This document shows positions 26,294 through 35,915 of a stretch of DNA of 64,000 nt, piece by piece. The first letter of the stretch is position 1, and each line of letters begins with the position of its first letter. The stretch is from Sclerurus mexicanus (lineage: Eukaryota; Chordata; Aves; Passeriformes; Furnariidae), in the NCBI GenBank assembly GCA_013396755.1, contig VWZF01005250.1, forward strand, positions 291,027-355,026, given 5' to 3'. Made by a program: the position numbers and the translations under genes. The notes below the pieces were generated by a model. The model ran no database searches. It saw nothing but the letters and a program-made list of their open reading frames with translations, and was not told where the DNA came from.

Positions 26294-28042
26294 GTTGGCC
26301 TCTCAGGAGGAGTTGGCTGTATATCCTGGAATGCCTAATGTTCAGAAAATTTATCTTGGTAAAGGCTCAGGAAAATGTATGTTTTTATTTTACCCAAAGT
26401 AAAAATATTGGTCAATGTGAAATTAAAAAGTGAAAATAATACTCTCCCTTGTAAAAAAAATTCCAGCCTCCTACCCTGACTGTATCTTGTAGACTTCTAA
26501 AACAAATAACACGCATTTTATGTGGTTTTTTTCCTACTAACGTTTTATTGGTATTTATAATGTAATACAGAAGAGACTTTTAAGAGGGAAAAAGGCAAGT
26601 TACAATAACATACCAAAGTATTTAGAAAAGGCTCTGATTGCAGAGGACACAGACCATGCTACCTTCCTCTTTCAAGGTAAGGAACAGAAAACAGCAGGCA
26701 AGTAATGCAAATCCTTTCTGTTGCCACTGGGGCACACAGTGGCATAGAAGTAACATATTTCATACTTCCTATTCTGATTCGAGCAAAAGAACCAGGTCCA
26801 CAGACCCACAGGAGTAGAATGTACAGATCATCATTAATGCAATGGGCAACAAACAATCAAAAACCCTGTGCTCAGCTCAAAAAGCAGTAATATGGAGGAG
26901 AAGGGGGAGCAGCCTGAGTGATAGTCATGTAACTAAACAGAGTTCTGAGCACATTTTTGTCCTAATTGCTTGAGCCAGTGTGTTCCAAACTACACTGGAA
27001 AGGTGAAGCCTCTAATCATGTTTTTTATATCTCTGACTAGCTATCCAAGACATGTTTGAGATGTACAAATGCAATTGTTCATGGCACTTGTTGAATATAG
27101 CAGATTTCATGCCCACACCACATGATTGATGTTAGCCACTTAATCCTTCAGAATTCCCATAAATTACCTCTTGAGACTTCTCTTTAGGAGAGTATTGGGT
27201 AGTTTCCTATCTGAATTTTACAGTTATTGACACCTGACAACCTTTTGAGCTGCCAGTGTCACCTACTGTCTTAATCAGGAAAATTTAACCAAGATATCCT
27301 CCTCCCAGTCTTGAGGACAATGGTCTTGAAATAAAAAGCTCTGGGGTTTTATTTCAAATCCAGTGGTTTTCCCTACGGGCTCTAAAGGAGAATGGTCATC
27401 TGGACTCAGATTAGGCAAGGACCTAAGCACATAACTGCCTCTGTAAGACTGGATACAGAAAGAGATGGGCCTACACTGAGCTAGCTGAAAGGTTCAGCTC
27501 ACCCTCTAACACACTGGGCTGGGGTGTAAGGAGCTCCTGGCACTCCACTGGGTGATTGGACTGAATTCTGAACCATATTTCCATCATATTTCAGAAGGGG
27601 AAACATAGCTTCCATTTTTAAAAAGGGAAATGAGGAAGACCTGGGGAACTACAGGCTAGTCAGTCTCACCTCTGTAATCATCAAGAGCATGAAGCAGATC
27701 CTCCAGGAAACTATGCTAAGGCGCAAGGAAAACAAGTAGGTGATTGGTGACAGCCAGCATGGCTTCACCAAAGGCAAACTGTGCCTGACAAATGTGGTGG
27801 TCTTCTGTGACAGGATTACAGCTTTGGTGGATGAGGAAAGAGCAAGTGGTGTCGTCTAGCCGGGCTTGTGCAAAGCATCTGACACTGCCCCGCACGACAT
27901 GCTTGTCTCTAAACTGGAGAGGCATTGATTTGATGGATGGACTATTCAGTGGATAAGGAATAGGCTGAATGGTCACACTCAAATAGTCATGGTCAGTAGC
28001 TTGAAGTCCAGTTGCAGACCAGTGATGAGTGGTGTTCCTCAA
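26294..28042 (+). repeat. First copy of a 1749-bp direct duplication
   Basis: This block recurs at 28112-29860 at a constant offset of 1818 bases. I saw no substitution or indel between the copies. The first about 1310 bases are unique non-coding DNA and the rest is CR1. Zero divergence together with single-N junctions at 28111 and 29861 points to two overlapping contigs placed in series by the assembler. A very recent tandem duplication is the alternative. Confidence 0.95.
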
Positions 28043-28110
28043 GGGTCGATACTGGGACTGGCTGTTTAGCGTATTTGTCAGCAAAGTGGACAGTGGGATC
28101 GAGTGCACCC
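27605..28110 (+). mobile_element. CR1 LINE fragment, copy in the first duplicate
   Basis: This part of a CR1 ORF2 reverse transcriptase gene lies in the plus orientation and is cut off by the N at 28111. It begins around the typical CR1 phrase in which a TTTAAAAAGGG stretch precedes GGGGAACTACAGG. It includes the reverse-transcriptase motif GVPQGSILG encoded at 28031-28057. In-frame stops, for example a TAG within gtcgtctagccgggc near 27852-27866, show that it is a decayed copy. It is almost certainly the same element as the one at 29423-30561. Confidence 0.85.
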
Positions 28111-28111
28111 N
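28111..28111. other. Assembly gap (single N)
   Basis: A single undetermined base joins CR1 sequence that stops in mid-element to the start of the second duplicate copy. The CR1 does not continue across it, so the N marks an artificial contig join rather than one ambiguous base. Confidence 0.9.
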
Positions 28112-29860
28112 GTTGGCCTCTCAGGAGGAGTTGGCTGTATATCCTGGAATGCCTAATGTTCAGAAAATTTATCTTGGTAAAGGCTCAGGAAAATGTATGT
28201 TTTTATTTTACCCAAAGTAAAAATATTGGTCAATGTGAAATTAAAAAGTGAAAATAATACTCTCCCTTGTAAAAAAAATTCCAGCCTCCTACCCTGACTG
28301 TATCTTGTAGACTTCTAAAACAAATAACACGCATTTTATGTGGTTTTTTTCCTACTAACGTTTTATTGGTATTTATAATGTAATACAGAAGAGACTTTTA
28401 AGAGGGAAAAAGGCAAGTTACAATAACATACCAAAGTATTTAGAAAAGGCTCTGATTGCAGAGGACACAGACCATGCTACCTTCCTCTTTCAAGGTAAGG
28501 AACAGAAAACAGCAGGCAAGTAATGCAAATCCTTTCTGTTGCCACTGGGGCACACAGTGGCATAGAAGTAACATATTTCATACTTCCTATTCTGATTCGA
28601 GCAAAAGAACCAGGTCCACAGACCCACAGGAGTAGAATGTACAGATCATCATTAATGCAATGGGCAACAAACAATCAAAAACCCTGTGCTCAGCTCAAAA
28701 AGCAGTAATATGGAGGAGAAGGGGGAGCAGCCTGAGTGATAGTCATGTAACTAAACAGAGTTCTGAGCACATTTTTGTCCTAATTGCTTGAGCCAGTGTG
28801 TTCCAAACTACACTGGAAAGGTGAAGCCTCTAATCATGTTTTTTATATCTCTGACTAGCTATCCAAGACATGTTTGAGATGTACAAATGCAATTGTTCAT
28901 GGCACTTGTTGAATATAGCAGATTTCATGCCCACACCACATGATTGATGTTAGCCACTTAATCCTTCAGAATTCCCATAAATTACCTCTTGAGACTTCTC
29001 TTTAGGAGAGTATTGGGTAGTTTCCTATCTGAATTTTACAGTTATTGACACCTGACAACCTTTTGAGCTGCCAGTGTCACCTACTGTCTTAATCAGGAAA
29101 ATTTAACCAAGATATCCTCCTCCCAGTCTTGAGGACAATGGTCTTGAAATAAAAAGCTCTGGGGTTTTATTTCAAATCCAGTGGTTTTCCCTACGGGCTC
29201 TAAAGGAGAATGGTCATCTGGACTCAGATTAGGCAAGGACCTAAGCACATAACTGCCTCTGTAAGACTGGATACAGAAAGAGATGGGCCTACACTGAGCT
29301 AGCTGAAAGGTTCAGCTCACCCTCTAACACACTGGGCTGGGGTGTAAGGAGCTCCTGGCACTCCACTGGGTGATTGGACTGAATTCTGAACCATATTTCC
29401 ATCATATTTCAGAAGGGGAAACATAGCTTCCATTTTTAAAAAGGGAAATGAGGAAGACCTGGGGAACTACAGGCTAGTCAGTCTCACCTCTGTAATCATC
29501 AAGAGCATGAAGCAGATCCTCCAGGAAACTATGCTAAGGCGCAAGGAAAACAAGTAGGTGATTGGTGACAGCCAGCATGGCTTCACCAAAGGCAAACTGT
29601 GCCTGACAAATGTGGTGGTCTTCTGTGACAGGATTACAGCTTTGGTGGATGAGGAAAGAGCAAGTGGTGTCGTCTAGCCGGGCTTGTGCAAAGCATCTGA
29701 CACTGCCCCGCACGACATGCTTGTCTCTAAACTGGAGAGGCATTGATTTGATGGATGGACTATTCAGTGGATAAGGAATAGGCTGAATGGTCACACTCAA
29801 ATAGTCATGGTCAGTAGCTTGAAGTCCAGTTGCAGACCAGTGATGAGTGGTGTTCCTCAA
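28112..29860 (+). repeat. Second copy of the 1749-bp direct duplication
   Basis: This is identical to 26294-28042 as far as can be read. It starts directly after an N and ends directly before another. Its internal 28112-29422 part is unique-type non-coding DNA with no gene, and 29423-29860 is CR1. If it is an artefact, bases 28111-29946 are redundant and the true locus is about 1.8 kb shorter. Confidence 0.95.
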
Positions 29861-29861
29861 N
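29861..29861. other. Assembly gap (single N)
   Basis: The 17 bases before the N and the 17 bases after it are the same sequence apart from one T/C difference. The contigs therefore overlap and were not merged. Confidence 0.9.
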
Positions 29862-29946
29862 TGAGTGGTGCTCCTCAAGGGTCGATACTGGGACTGGCTG
29901 TTTAGCGTATTTGTCAGCAAAGTGGACAGTGGGATCGAGTGCACCC
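29862..29946 (+). repeat. Third, partial copy of the duplicated end (85 bp)
   Basis: This segment repeats 28026-28110 at an offset of 1836 with one visible difference, T at 28035 versus C at 29871. The difference turns the valine of GVPQGSILG into alanine. After 29946 the sequence runs on into the rest of the CR1, so this contig carries the true continuation of the element. Confidence 0.9.
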
Positions 29947-30192
29947 TCAGCCGGTTCGATGGTGACACCGAGGTGTGTGGTGCAGCCGACATGCTGGAGG
30001 GAAGGGAGGCCACCAGAGGGACACTGACAGGCTGGAAAGGTGGGGAACAAACCCCATGAAGTTCAACAGGACCTGGGTCAGGGCAATCGCAAGCACTAAA
30101 ACAGGCTGGGCAGAGAATGGATTGAGAGCAGCTCTAAGGAGAAGGACTTGGGGGGGTTGGTTTGGCAAGAAGCTCAACGTGACCCAGCAATG

Positions 30193-30193
30193 N
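30193..30193. other. Assembly gap (single N) inside CR1
   Basis: The element jumps from the segment ending gacccagcaatg to tggggctgtgcagtctgg. In the CR1 consensus as I know it these are separated by about 300 bases, so the single N probably stands for real missing sequence. Confidence 0.75.
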
Positions 30194-30561
30194 TGGGGCT
30201 GTGCAGTCTGGAGAAGAGAAGGCTCTGGGGAGACCTTAGAGCCTGTTCCGGCACCTAACGGGACTCCAAGAGAGCTGGAGAGGGACTTTTGAAAGGGGCA
30301 TGTAGTGATAGGACAAGGGGGAATGCTTTTAAAGAGAGGTTTAGGTCAGATATTAGAAATAAATTCTTCACTGGGCGTGTGGTGAGGCACTGGAACCAGC
30401 TGTCCAGAGAAGCTGTGGATGCCTCATCCCTGAAAGTGTTCCAGGCCAGGTCAGGTGGGGCTCTGAGCAACTTGGTCTAGTGGAAGGTGGCCCTGCCCAT
30501 GGCAGGAGCATTGGAGCTAGATGATCTTTAAGGTCCCTTCCAACCCAAACCACTCTGTGAT

Positions 30562-33500
30562 ATACAATGAACAACTGTTTTCCTTCCAGAACAAGACAAT
30601 ATAACCATTGCTTAGCTTGAGTTGTTTCAGTAAATACAGGGAACCAAAGTAAGTTTAGCTTCAATTAGTTATATTAATACCCACAGCTCTCAATCAAGCA
30701 TGTTTCCACCATACTGCCCTTAAATGTTTTATGTTTGTGTATTAAGCCAGAAGTTCTTTCACAGATCTGCTTTTTTCAGAACCGTAGTCAAAATAAAGAC
30801 AACAAAGTAATAAAGGCCTGGAATCCAATAATAATATGTTAATTCCAATACCACAGAATGGTAAAATTCCTTCACATTTGAGCAAACAATCTGTCTTTCT
30901 TACAGGCTATAACTGCGCAGATGACTAAGGCAGTCTCTGAGGGGGTGGAAAGGCACATAGAAATGTTCTGGGTTGCAGCTTGTTAACCGCTGCAATGGAA
31001 GCAGCCTACTGCCTCTAATGAGCTCACTATTTTAAAACAAAGATATTGCACAAACTGTAGAGCTCGCTGGTGCCACCAATTAGTGAAAATACAGGCTTGG
31101 TTATTGTTCCTTCTAAGGTAAAACTGACTGTCATTTGAGAGCATCAAAGCCACTCTTATCTTTGCTGAGAGCACACTTCACTGTACCATCTCTGTGAAAA
31201 ATTATCCAGAGAACGGGAAAATAAAAATACATAGTATATTAAAAATAATGCTATGATGGCTACCATCCAGACGCAGTTGTTATGTCTGACTCCTCTACAA
31301 AAGGTCTTCTCCAACAAATGATTCTATTTCCAATAAATGATCCTAAGATTTCATTTTCTTAGGCATGAAAGCTCATAAATGTGTGACTTTTATATTGGAC
31401 TGCCTGTCTGCAAGGCATAATGTTTTGATGTAGTGCATTAGTTTAATATTAGATACTGGAACATGGAAAAAGATTGGAGCTTCTGGTACCATGTCACACA
31501 CATCAACACCACCTTTGTTACGTGATGGCGAAAGTCAGTCCGAGGTTGAGAAAGAGGCTGTTACTGGAACCAGTAGGGACAGGATGACCACGCTGCATCA
31601 CTGCACAATTTGGTGAGACACACAAGAAATGGGGAAGCCCTTGGGGAAACAGCTCGAGGGTTCAGGACAAAAAGCACCTTGACAGCAGAACTTGGATAAC
31701 AGGGAAGAAACGGAAAAGACATTGAAATATTACCAGATACAAGCCCAAACAGCAAACCAAATAAAACAACTGGGGCAAAAATGAGTGGCAGGCTCTGTCA
31801 GAGCCATTTTGTTCCAAAACTAAAAAGAATGAAAAGATGAGTTAGAAACACACTGTGTTCTGTTCATATGATGAACTGAAATCTCCACAAGAAAAACACA
31901 CACGGGCTATACAGCTTGTTTAGCTCCTAAGGGTGCGATAAAGGCAGTCCCAACTGAGAACCTAAAACTGACCATGAAATCCTTAGTTCTGTCCTCCAAG
32001 AAGAAGTAGAAATCACAATCTTAAACAACACATTCTCCTTTGAGGCTGCAGCTATTTACTTACTCCCCGCCACAAACACACCTTCCTTTACTGTCTGATG
32101 AGCCAGACAGCTCCATCTAGGAAGTGGAAAGGACACAAAATCCTAGAACTCTTAGCCTTCTGTACAGAAAATACAAAGTATTACTTAGAAGCTAGCTTTC
32201 TGTTAGTAACCCATGCCCCCAAACAGATAACTTCTACCACATGAGAGTTTTGCACTTAGTAATTGCTTGCATTTTATAAGAGCTGGTCTAAACCAAACAA
32301 CATCTGAACCATCTCAAACTGCTGGAAGCTGCAGTCCATTGGGAATTCTCCACTGAGATTCGCTTATTAAAGCGCTGGTTCATCAAAATCTATATATTGT
32401 CCCCAAAGTATTTCAGCCAACATCTGGTGACATCCTGTCTGTTAGGCAGGTCTGAGCATGTCTGGCTTCTTGCCAGCCTGTCTGCTGAGCTGTTGGGAAG
32501 CCCAGTTTCTCAGACTGCTCTACGTCCTTCTGCTGAAGTTCTCGGTACTGGATACTTATCTGTCCAGAAGCCTTGCCAAGCTCAGTCACACCAGAGCTTT
32601 TGGCATCAAGGACCCTTGCCACATGCCTGAAAATGGCTTTCAGGTGTGTAGCTTGTAGGTGTCTGCAGGATGACACCTGTCATCATACTGAATCCCAAAG
32701 CTTTCGGAGTCCCTGTGCAGGCTGCCTGGCTCCAATCTGCTCCACAGGTTGGGAACCAAGTGGACTAGAAACCCAGCATCCTTGCGCTCAGGACAGATAA
32801 GTACAACGCACTGTGGACCCTGGAAATCCTGGAACCAACAAAATTCCCTCCAATTTGGTTGTTCTCTGCAATTCACAGTACTAAAACTGACCAAAATTAT
32901 GTCAGACACCATCAGTCAGTCCAGTGTTCCCTGCAGCACAGTTCATTTCGGCTATACAGTGTTTCCTGTGGTTTTGGCTTTTGTCAAAAATGGGGGGTAA
33001 TTCTCCCCTCTTCCTTCCTCCAACCTCAAAGAAAACATTAAAATCTGTGGAAGAATGGAAATTTGTTTTCCCAGTGAGCTCTACCTGGAGAAGCGAAATA
33101 TTTGGTTACTTCATGACAGTATCCAGAGATCTGTGTAATGCAGACATTGGTATTTCCAGGTCTGTTTTCTACAGCATTTCTCTACTAGGAAGAGATTTAT
33201 TTTTCTTTCACCAGGCAGAAGAGAATGCAACTTGCCCTGCAGAGGCATTTTTAAGTTTCAAACTAGGCCCTTCTATTTCCAGCATTTTCTTTGAGATTGC
33301 TTCAGCCGGTGCTTGATAAAGTAACCTGCACTGTATCAAAGAGTTGATGCAGAAGCCCCAGGAAATCATAATTTTCCAAAATCTTTATGCTAAGTCTCTC
33401 AACTCCTGCTACAGTAGCTAATACAGTATGAACAACGCTCATCCTATTAAACCTTTGGGTTCCTATGTCAAAAAACTAATCCCTTCAGGGTTTGTTTGTT

Positions 33501-34250
33501 TCTAGATATCATGGGCCCAGTCCAGGATACCTAACACTTCATCAAGAATATGAAGGAGAAAGCAAAGGTATCTTCAGGAAGTATAACTGCAAGACTGCCA
33601 GAGAGCTCTTGGAATGTCAAAACGGTGTGCAACATGCCCCGGCTTGTTTTCCTTTCCAGTTAGCTGATCGTTTGGCGTAATTTAGAGCCTGGTGCAGTAC
33701 AAAATACACTGCCAGTCTCCCTACAGTAAAAGCTTGCACAGGACTTCTGTAGCGCTGAGCCTGAATGAGTTCTTTGCTAAATCGTGCCCTCAAGATTCCC
33801 AGTATGCATATGTAAGCAGGGCTGGAAACGGGGAAAGACTCCTCAGCACCGCAGTGCAGGGCTGACACGTGTGGCAGACCAGAAGGTCACAGTGGATGGT
33901 GGGAGGAAGCACTGTTCTGCTCCATTTGGGCAGAAGAATTTTGTGTTTGTTCAGAAGCAGAAGAAACTTTGAAACACCATATAAGGGCTGAGACTCAGGC
34001 CCTGCTGGAAAAACCTGCTGGAGCTGAGCTCTGCGCATAACTCATATGAACATTAATGAGAGTTAAATGCACGCATTGAAAGAAGAATAGACCCCTTAGT
34101 GATTTGTCAAGATAAAATTCAAAATAACTTTGAATGGTCAGAGGTAAATATTAGGTTTAGGAATTAAAAACAGCAGAAGTAGTGGAACAATTGCCTATAA
34201 TGAGATCCAGGAACAATCTACCCACTGTACCAGGTTTTCATTAGAGTTAT
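30562..34250. other. Non-coding stretch without recognisable gene
   Basis: No gene can be supported. The longest unique open frame in the window lies here (32924-33316, plus, 130 codons). Its translation is unrecognised, rich in phenylalanine and serine, and without splice or promoter context. Around 32400-32960 open frames overlap on both strands, reflecting few stop codons in GC-balanced DNA; this patch may be decayed transposon sequence. Otherwise it is AT-rich intron-like DNA. Confidence 0.5.
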
Positions 34251-34560
34251 GGCCTGCAGCCATACCACCTTGTGCTGTGATCTTAAAAGCTAAGACGGGT
34301 TGGGCTGGTTAGTATTTGGAAGAGAGACCTCCAAGCAAGCTTACCACTGCAGGAACAGCTTAGTGATGCAACAGATAACGTTCTTCCTTCTGATTTGGTG
34401 TTGGATTCAGGTGTTGGAAGATCTGAAGGTCTTTTGTGTGAGCTCTAAATCTGAGGATCTGATGATCTGTGGGCAGTAAAGCATGCCTGTAATTTCCCAT
34501 GAGCGTGTAGTGTCACTTTGAAAAGGCTACTGCATTTCACTGGAGAGGTGGTTGCATGTC
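34251..34560 (+). mobile_element. 5S-rRNA-headed SINE relic, AmnSINE1 type
   Basis: The head (34251 to about 34340) is clearly derived from 5S ribosomal RNA. It has ggcctgcagccataccacc, a box-A-like aaagctaagacgggttgggc, then tggttagtatttgg and agagagacc where 5S has the box-C region. About 20 bases between the first two blocks are deleted relative to 5S. Downstream, segments such as ttcttccttctga and gggcagtaaagcatgcc loosely follow the body and tail of AmnSINE1, an amniote SINE with a 5S-derived promoter and a Deu core domain. The 5S origin is seen directly, while the AmnSINE1 family and the 3' limit are from memory. It is too decayed to be transcribed by RNA polymerase III with confidence. 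Confidence 0.65.
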
Positions 34561-35047
34561 AGTAATAGATAAGAGCTGCCAATGTAATGTAATGATCAAC
34601 TTCACAGTGAGGTTGAAAAGCTAAATTTGCCAATATGGGGTAAGTAGTTTAAGTCCCGAAAGCTACAGAGAAGTGTTAAGAAGTGTTTATTGTATTTTAT
34701 AAGGGTTCATATATAACCTGGAAATATCCTTCCATCTCAAACCTCTGCAAAGGGAGGGCACTTTTAAGCCTGGGTTGACATTACCCCTTGCATGACTGTG
34801 GGCCCTCACCCCTGCACGCACAGCTGAGCTGCCTCTGCAGCAGCACTTGAACCACTGGAGTCCACAAAATGGGCTTCAGGAGCAGCTCCCAAGGAAGCTC
34901 AGCTGTCTAGCTGGTGGGAGAACAGCAGACAGCTTGTCAGCTGTCCTGTCCCTGCTCTTAAACCTGTTGGGATTCAATCCCTCAGGCATCAGCCCCACAT
35001 GGAATTAGGTGCATATTCAGTTGTAAACACTGAATAGTTCCCTATCT
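34561..35047. other. Non-coding stretch without recognisable gene
   Basis: No gene or clear repeat family was recognised. The stretch includes a pyrimidine-rich, GC-richer patch around 34790-34960. Confidence 0.55.
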
Positions 35048-35095
35048 CTGAATCAATGGGACTGCTCACAGTGCAAAAAGGTAAAGATGCATCTG
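35048..35095 (+). repeat. Relic of an ancient amniote repeat
   Basis: gaatcaatgggactgctcac followed by an AGTGCAAAAAGGTAAAG-like tail resembles the common sauropsid interspersed phrase in which GAAGTCAATGGGACTACTCAC precedes GTGCTTAAAGTTAAGCA. The match is partial, recalled from pattern and not assigned to a named family. Confidence 0.4.
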
Positions 35096-35299
35096 TGTCC
35101 AAAGAATGAAGGCATAAATGAGCAGTGAAAGTACACAAACTCTAATTGATGTTCTTGATTCATTAACCTCCTTGGTTGTCACCCAGCACACCGTGCTAAC
35201 ATTGTTTTGTTTGTCCATGTAGGACAGGATGCTGCACACTGCTGAGGGCCATTGAGTCTGTGGCGCTCAGACAGCTGACTTCATCACGAATTCACTGAA

Positions 35300-35345
35300 A
35301 TACATCAATTGGAGTTCATTGAATTCAATGGATTTGAGAGCATTT
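35300..35345. repeat. Perfect 14-bp palindrome in a possible repeat relic
   Basis: cattgaattcaatg at 35317-35330 is a perfect palindrome. It resembles the symmetric CATTGAAGTCAATGG centre of ancient amniote interspersed repeats, and the flanking aattggagtt supports that reading weakly. Confidence 0.35.
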
Positions 35346-35859
35346 GGCATCCCTTAGGAGGCAATTAGCACCTTCCAGAAAATGGGCCTTAGACAATCCG
35401 GTTTAGGAAGTTCAGACAGGTTTTCCTCTGGGTTTTGGGGCAGTTACTAGTTGTATATAATAAATACCTTCTTGCTTTAATTTTAAAATGCAATTTTGAA
35501 TAGACCTTGAGCTGTCTATTAACATTTGGTATCATGCTAGAACTGGACACGGCAACAAGTCTCCAATACTTGTGAGTAACCTACTGGTGATTTGCCAGAA
35601 CTGAGCTGCTAAATTGATTTAATACGGATATGCATCATAATATGACCCAAACAAAGCACCTCTCCCCTTTAGCATGATGCTTTTATTTGCATGTTACTGA
35701 ATAAAATTATCTGTTCAAGATATCCATACAGCCTACAATAGTTGCTCATCTCTGACTTTTTGCAAAGAAGGAAGCCATGAGTTTGTTGGCTTTAAGTAGA
35801 TTCCAGGCTAAGTCATGACTTGTGCTTGTACACAGGCCACGTTTGCTTAGTATCCCCGT

Positions 35860-35915
35860 TGTACCATTGACTTCATGGGAACAAGCAGGGTCACATAAAC
35901 CAGCTGGTGATACAT
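35860..35915. repeat. Possible ancient repeat relic
   Basis: accattgacttcatgggaac resembles the CCCATTGACTTCARTGGGARC phrase of old amniote repeats. Only this short core is convincing. Confidence 0.3.

Larger units (their letters stand above)
29435..30192 (+). pseudogene. CR1 ORF2 reverse-transcriptase remnant
   Basis: This is the coding remnant of the CR1 polymerase. The consecutive motifs are recognisable as a SQHGFTKGK-type segment, then GVPQGSILG (GAPQGSILG after the gap at 29861), then an LFSVF-type segment, then the active-site loop. One base is lost between about 29894 and 29902, so the two motif blocks lie in different frames. The catalytic loop, normally FADD in CR1, reads F-D-G-D at 29955-29966, so the first catalytic aspartate position is now glycine. 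With the internal stops, this copy cannot encode an active enzyme. Long antisense open frames here (130 and 159 codons) are shadows of this relic. Confidence 0.85.
29423..30561 (+). mobile_element. CR1 LINE, 5'-truncated and decayed
   Basis: This is a chicken-repeat-1 non-LTR retrotransposon, whose intact form encodes an endonuclease/reverse transcriptase (ORF2) that copies its RNA into DNA at the target site. Only the reverse-transcriptase part and the 3' region remain, which is usual for CR1. Diagnostic parts are the GAPQGSILG motif (29867-29893), the RT active-site region (29955-29966), and the classic 3' end, with tagatgatctttaaggtccc leading into ttccaacccaaacc and ending near 30561 in a single CTCTGTGAT-type terminal octamer. 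Single-N gaps at 29861 and 30193 interrupt it. Compared with the CR1 consensus I remember, roughly 300 bases are missing at the second gap. Frameshifts and stops make it non-functional. Confidence 0.95.

Noticed and set aside
27716..28108. 130-codon minus-strand open frame
   Set aside because: It lies antisense to the CR1 reverse-transcriptase remnant and recurs in the duplicate, so it is a shadow of the repeat.
29534..30013. 159-codon minus-strand open frame, the longest in the window
   Set aside because: It is antisense to CR1 and crosses the N at 29861, so part of its length comes from an artificial join.
32924..33316. 130-codon plus-strand open frame as a gene
   Set aside because: The composition is phenylalanine- and serine-rich as in random pyrimidine-rich DNA, with no recognised domain, promoter or splice context.
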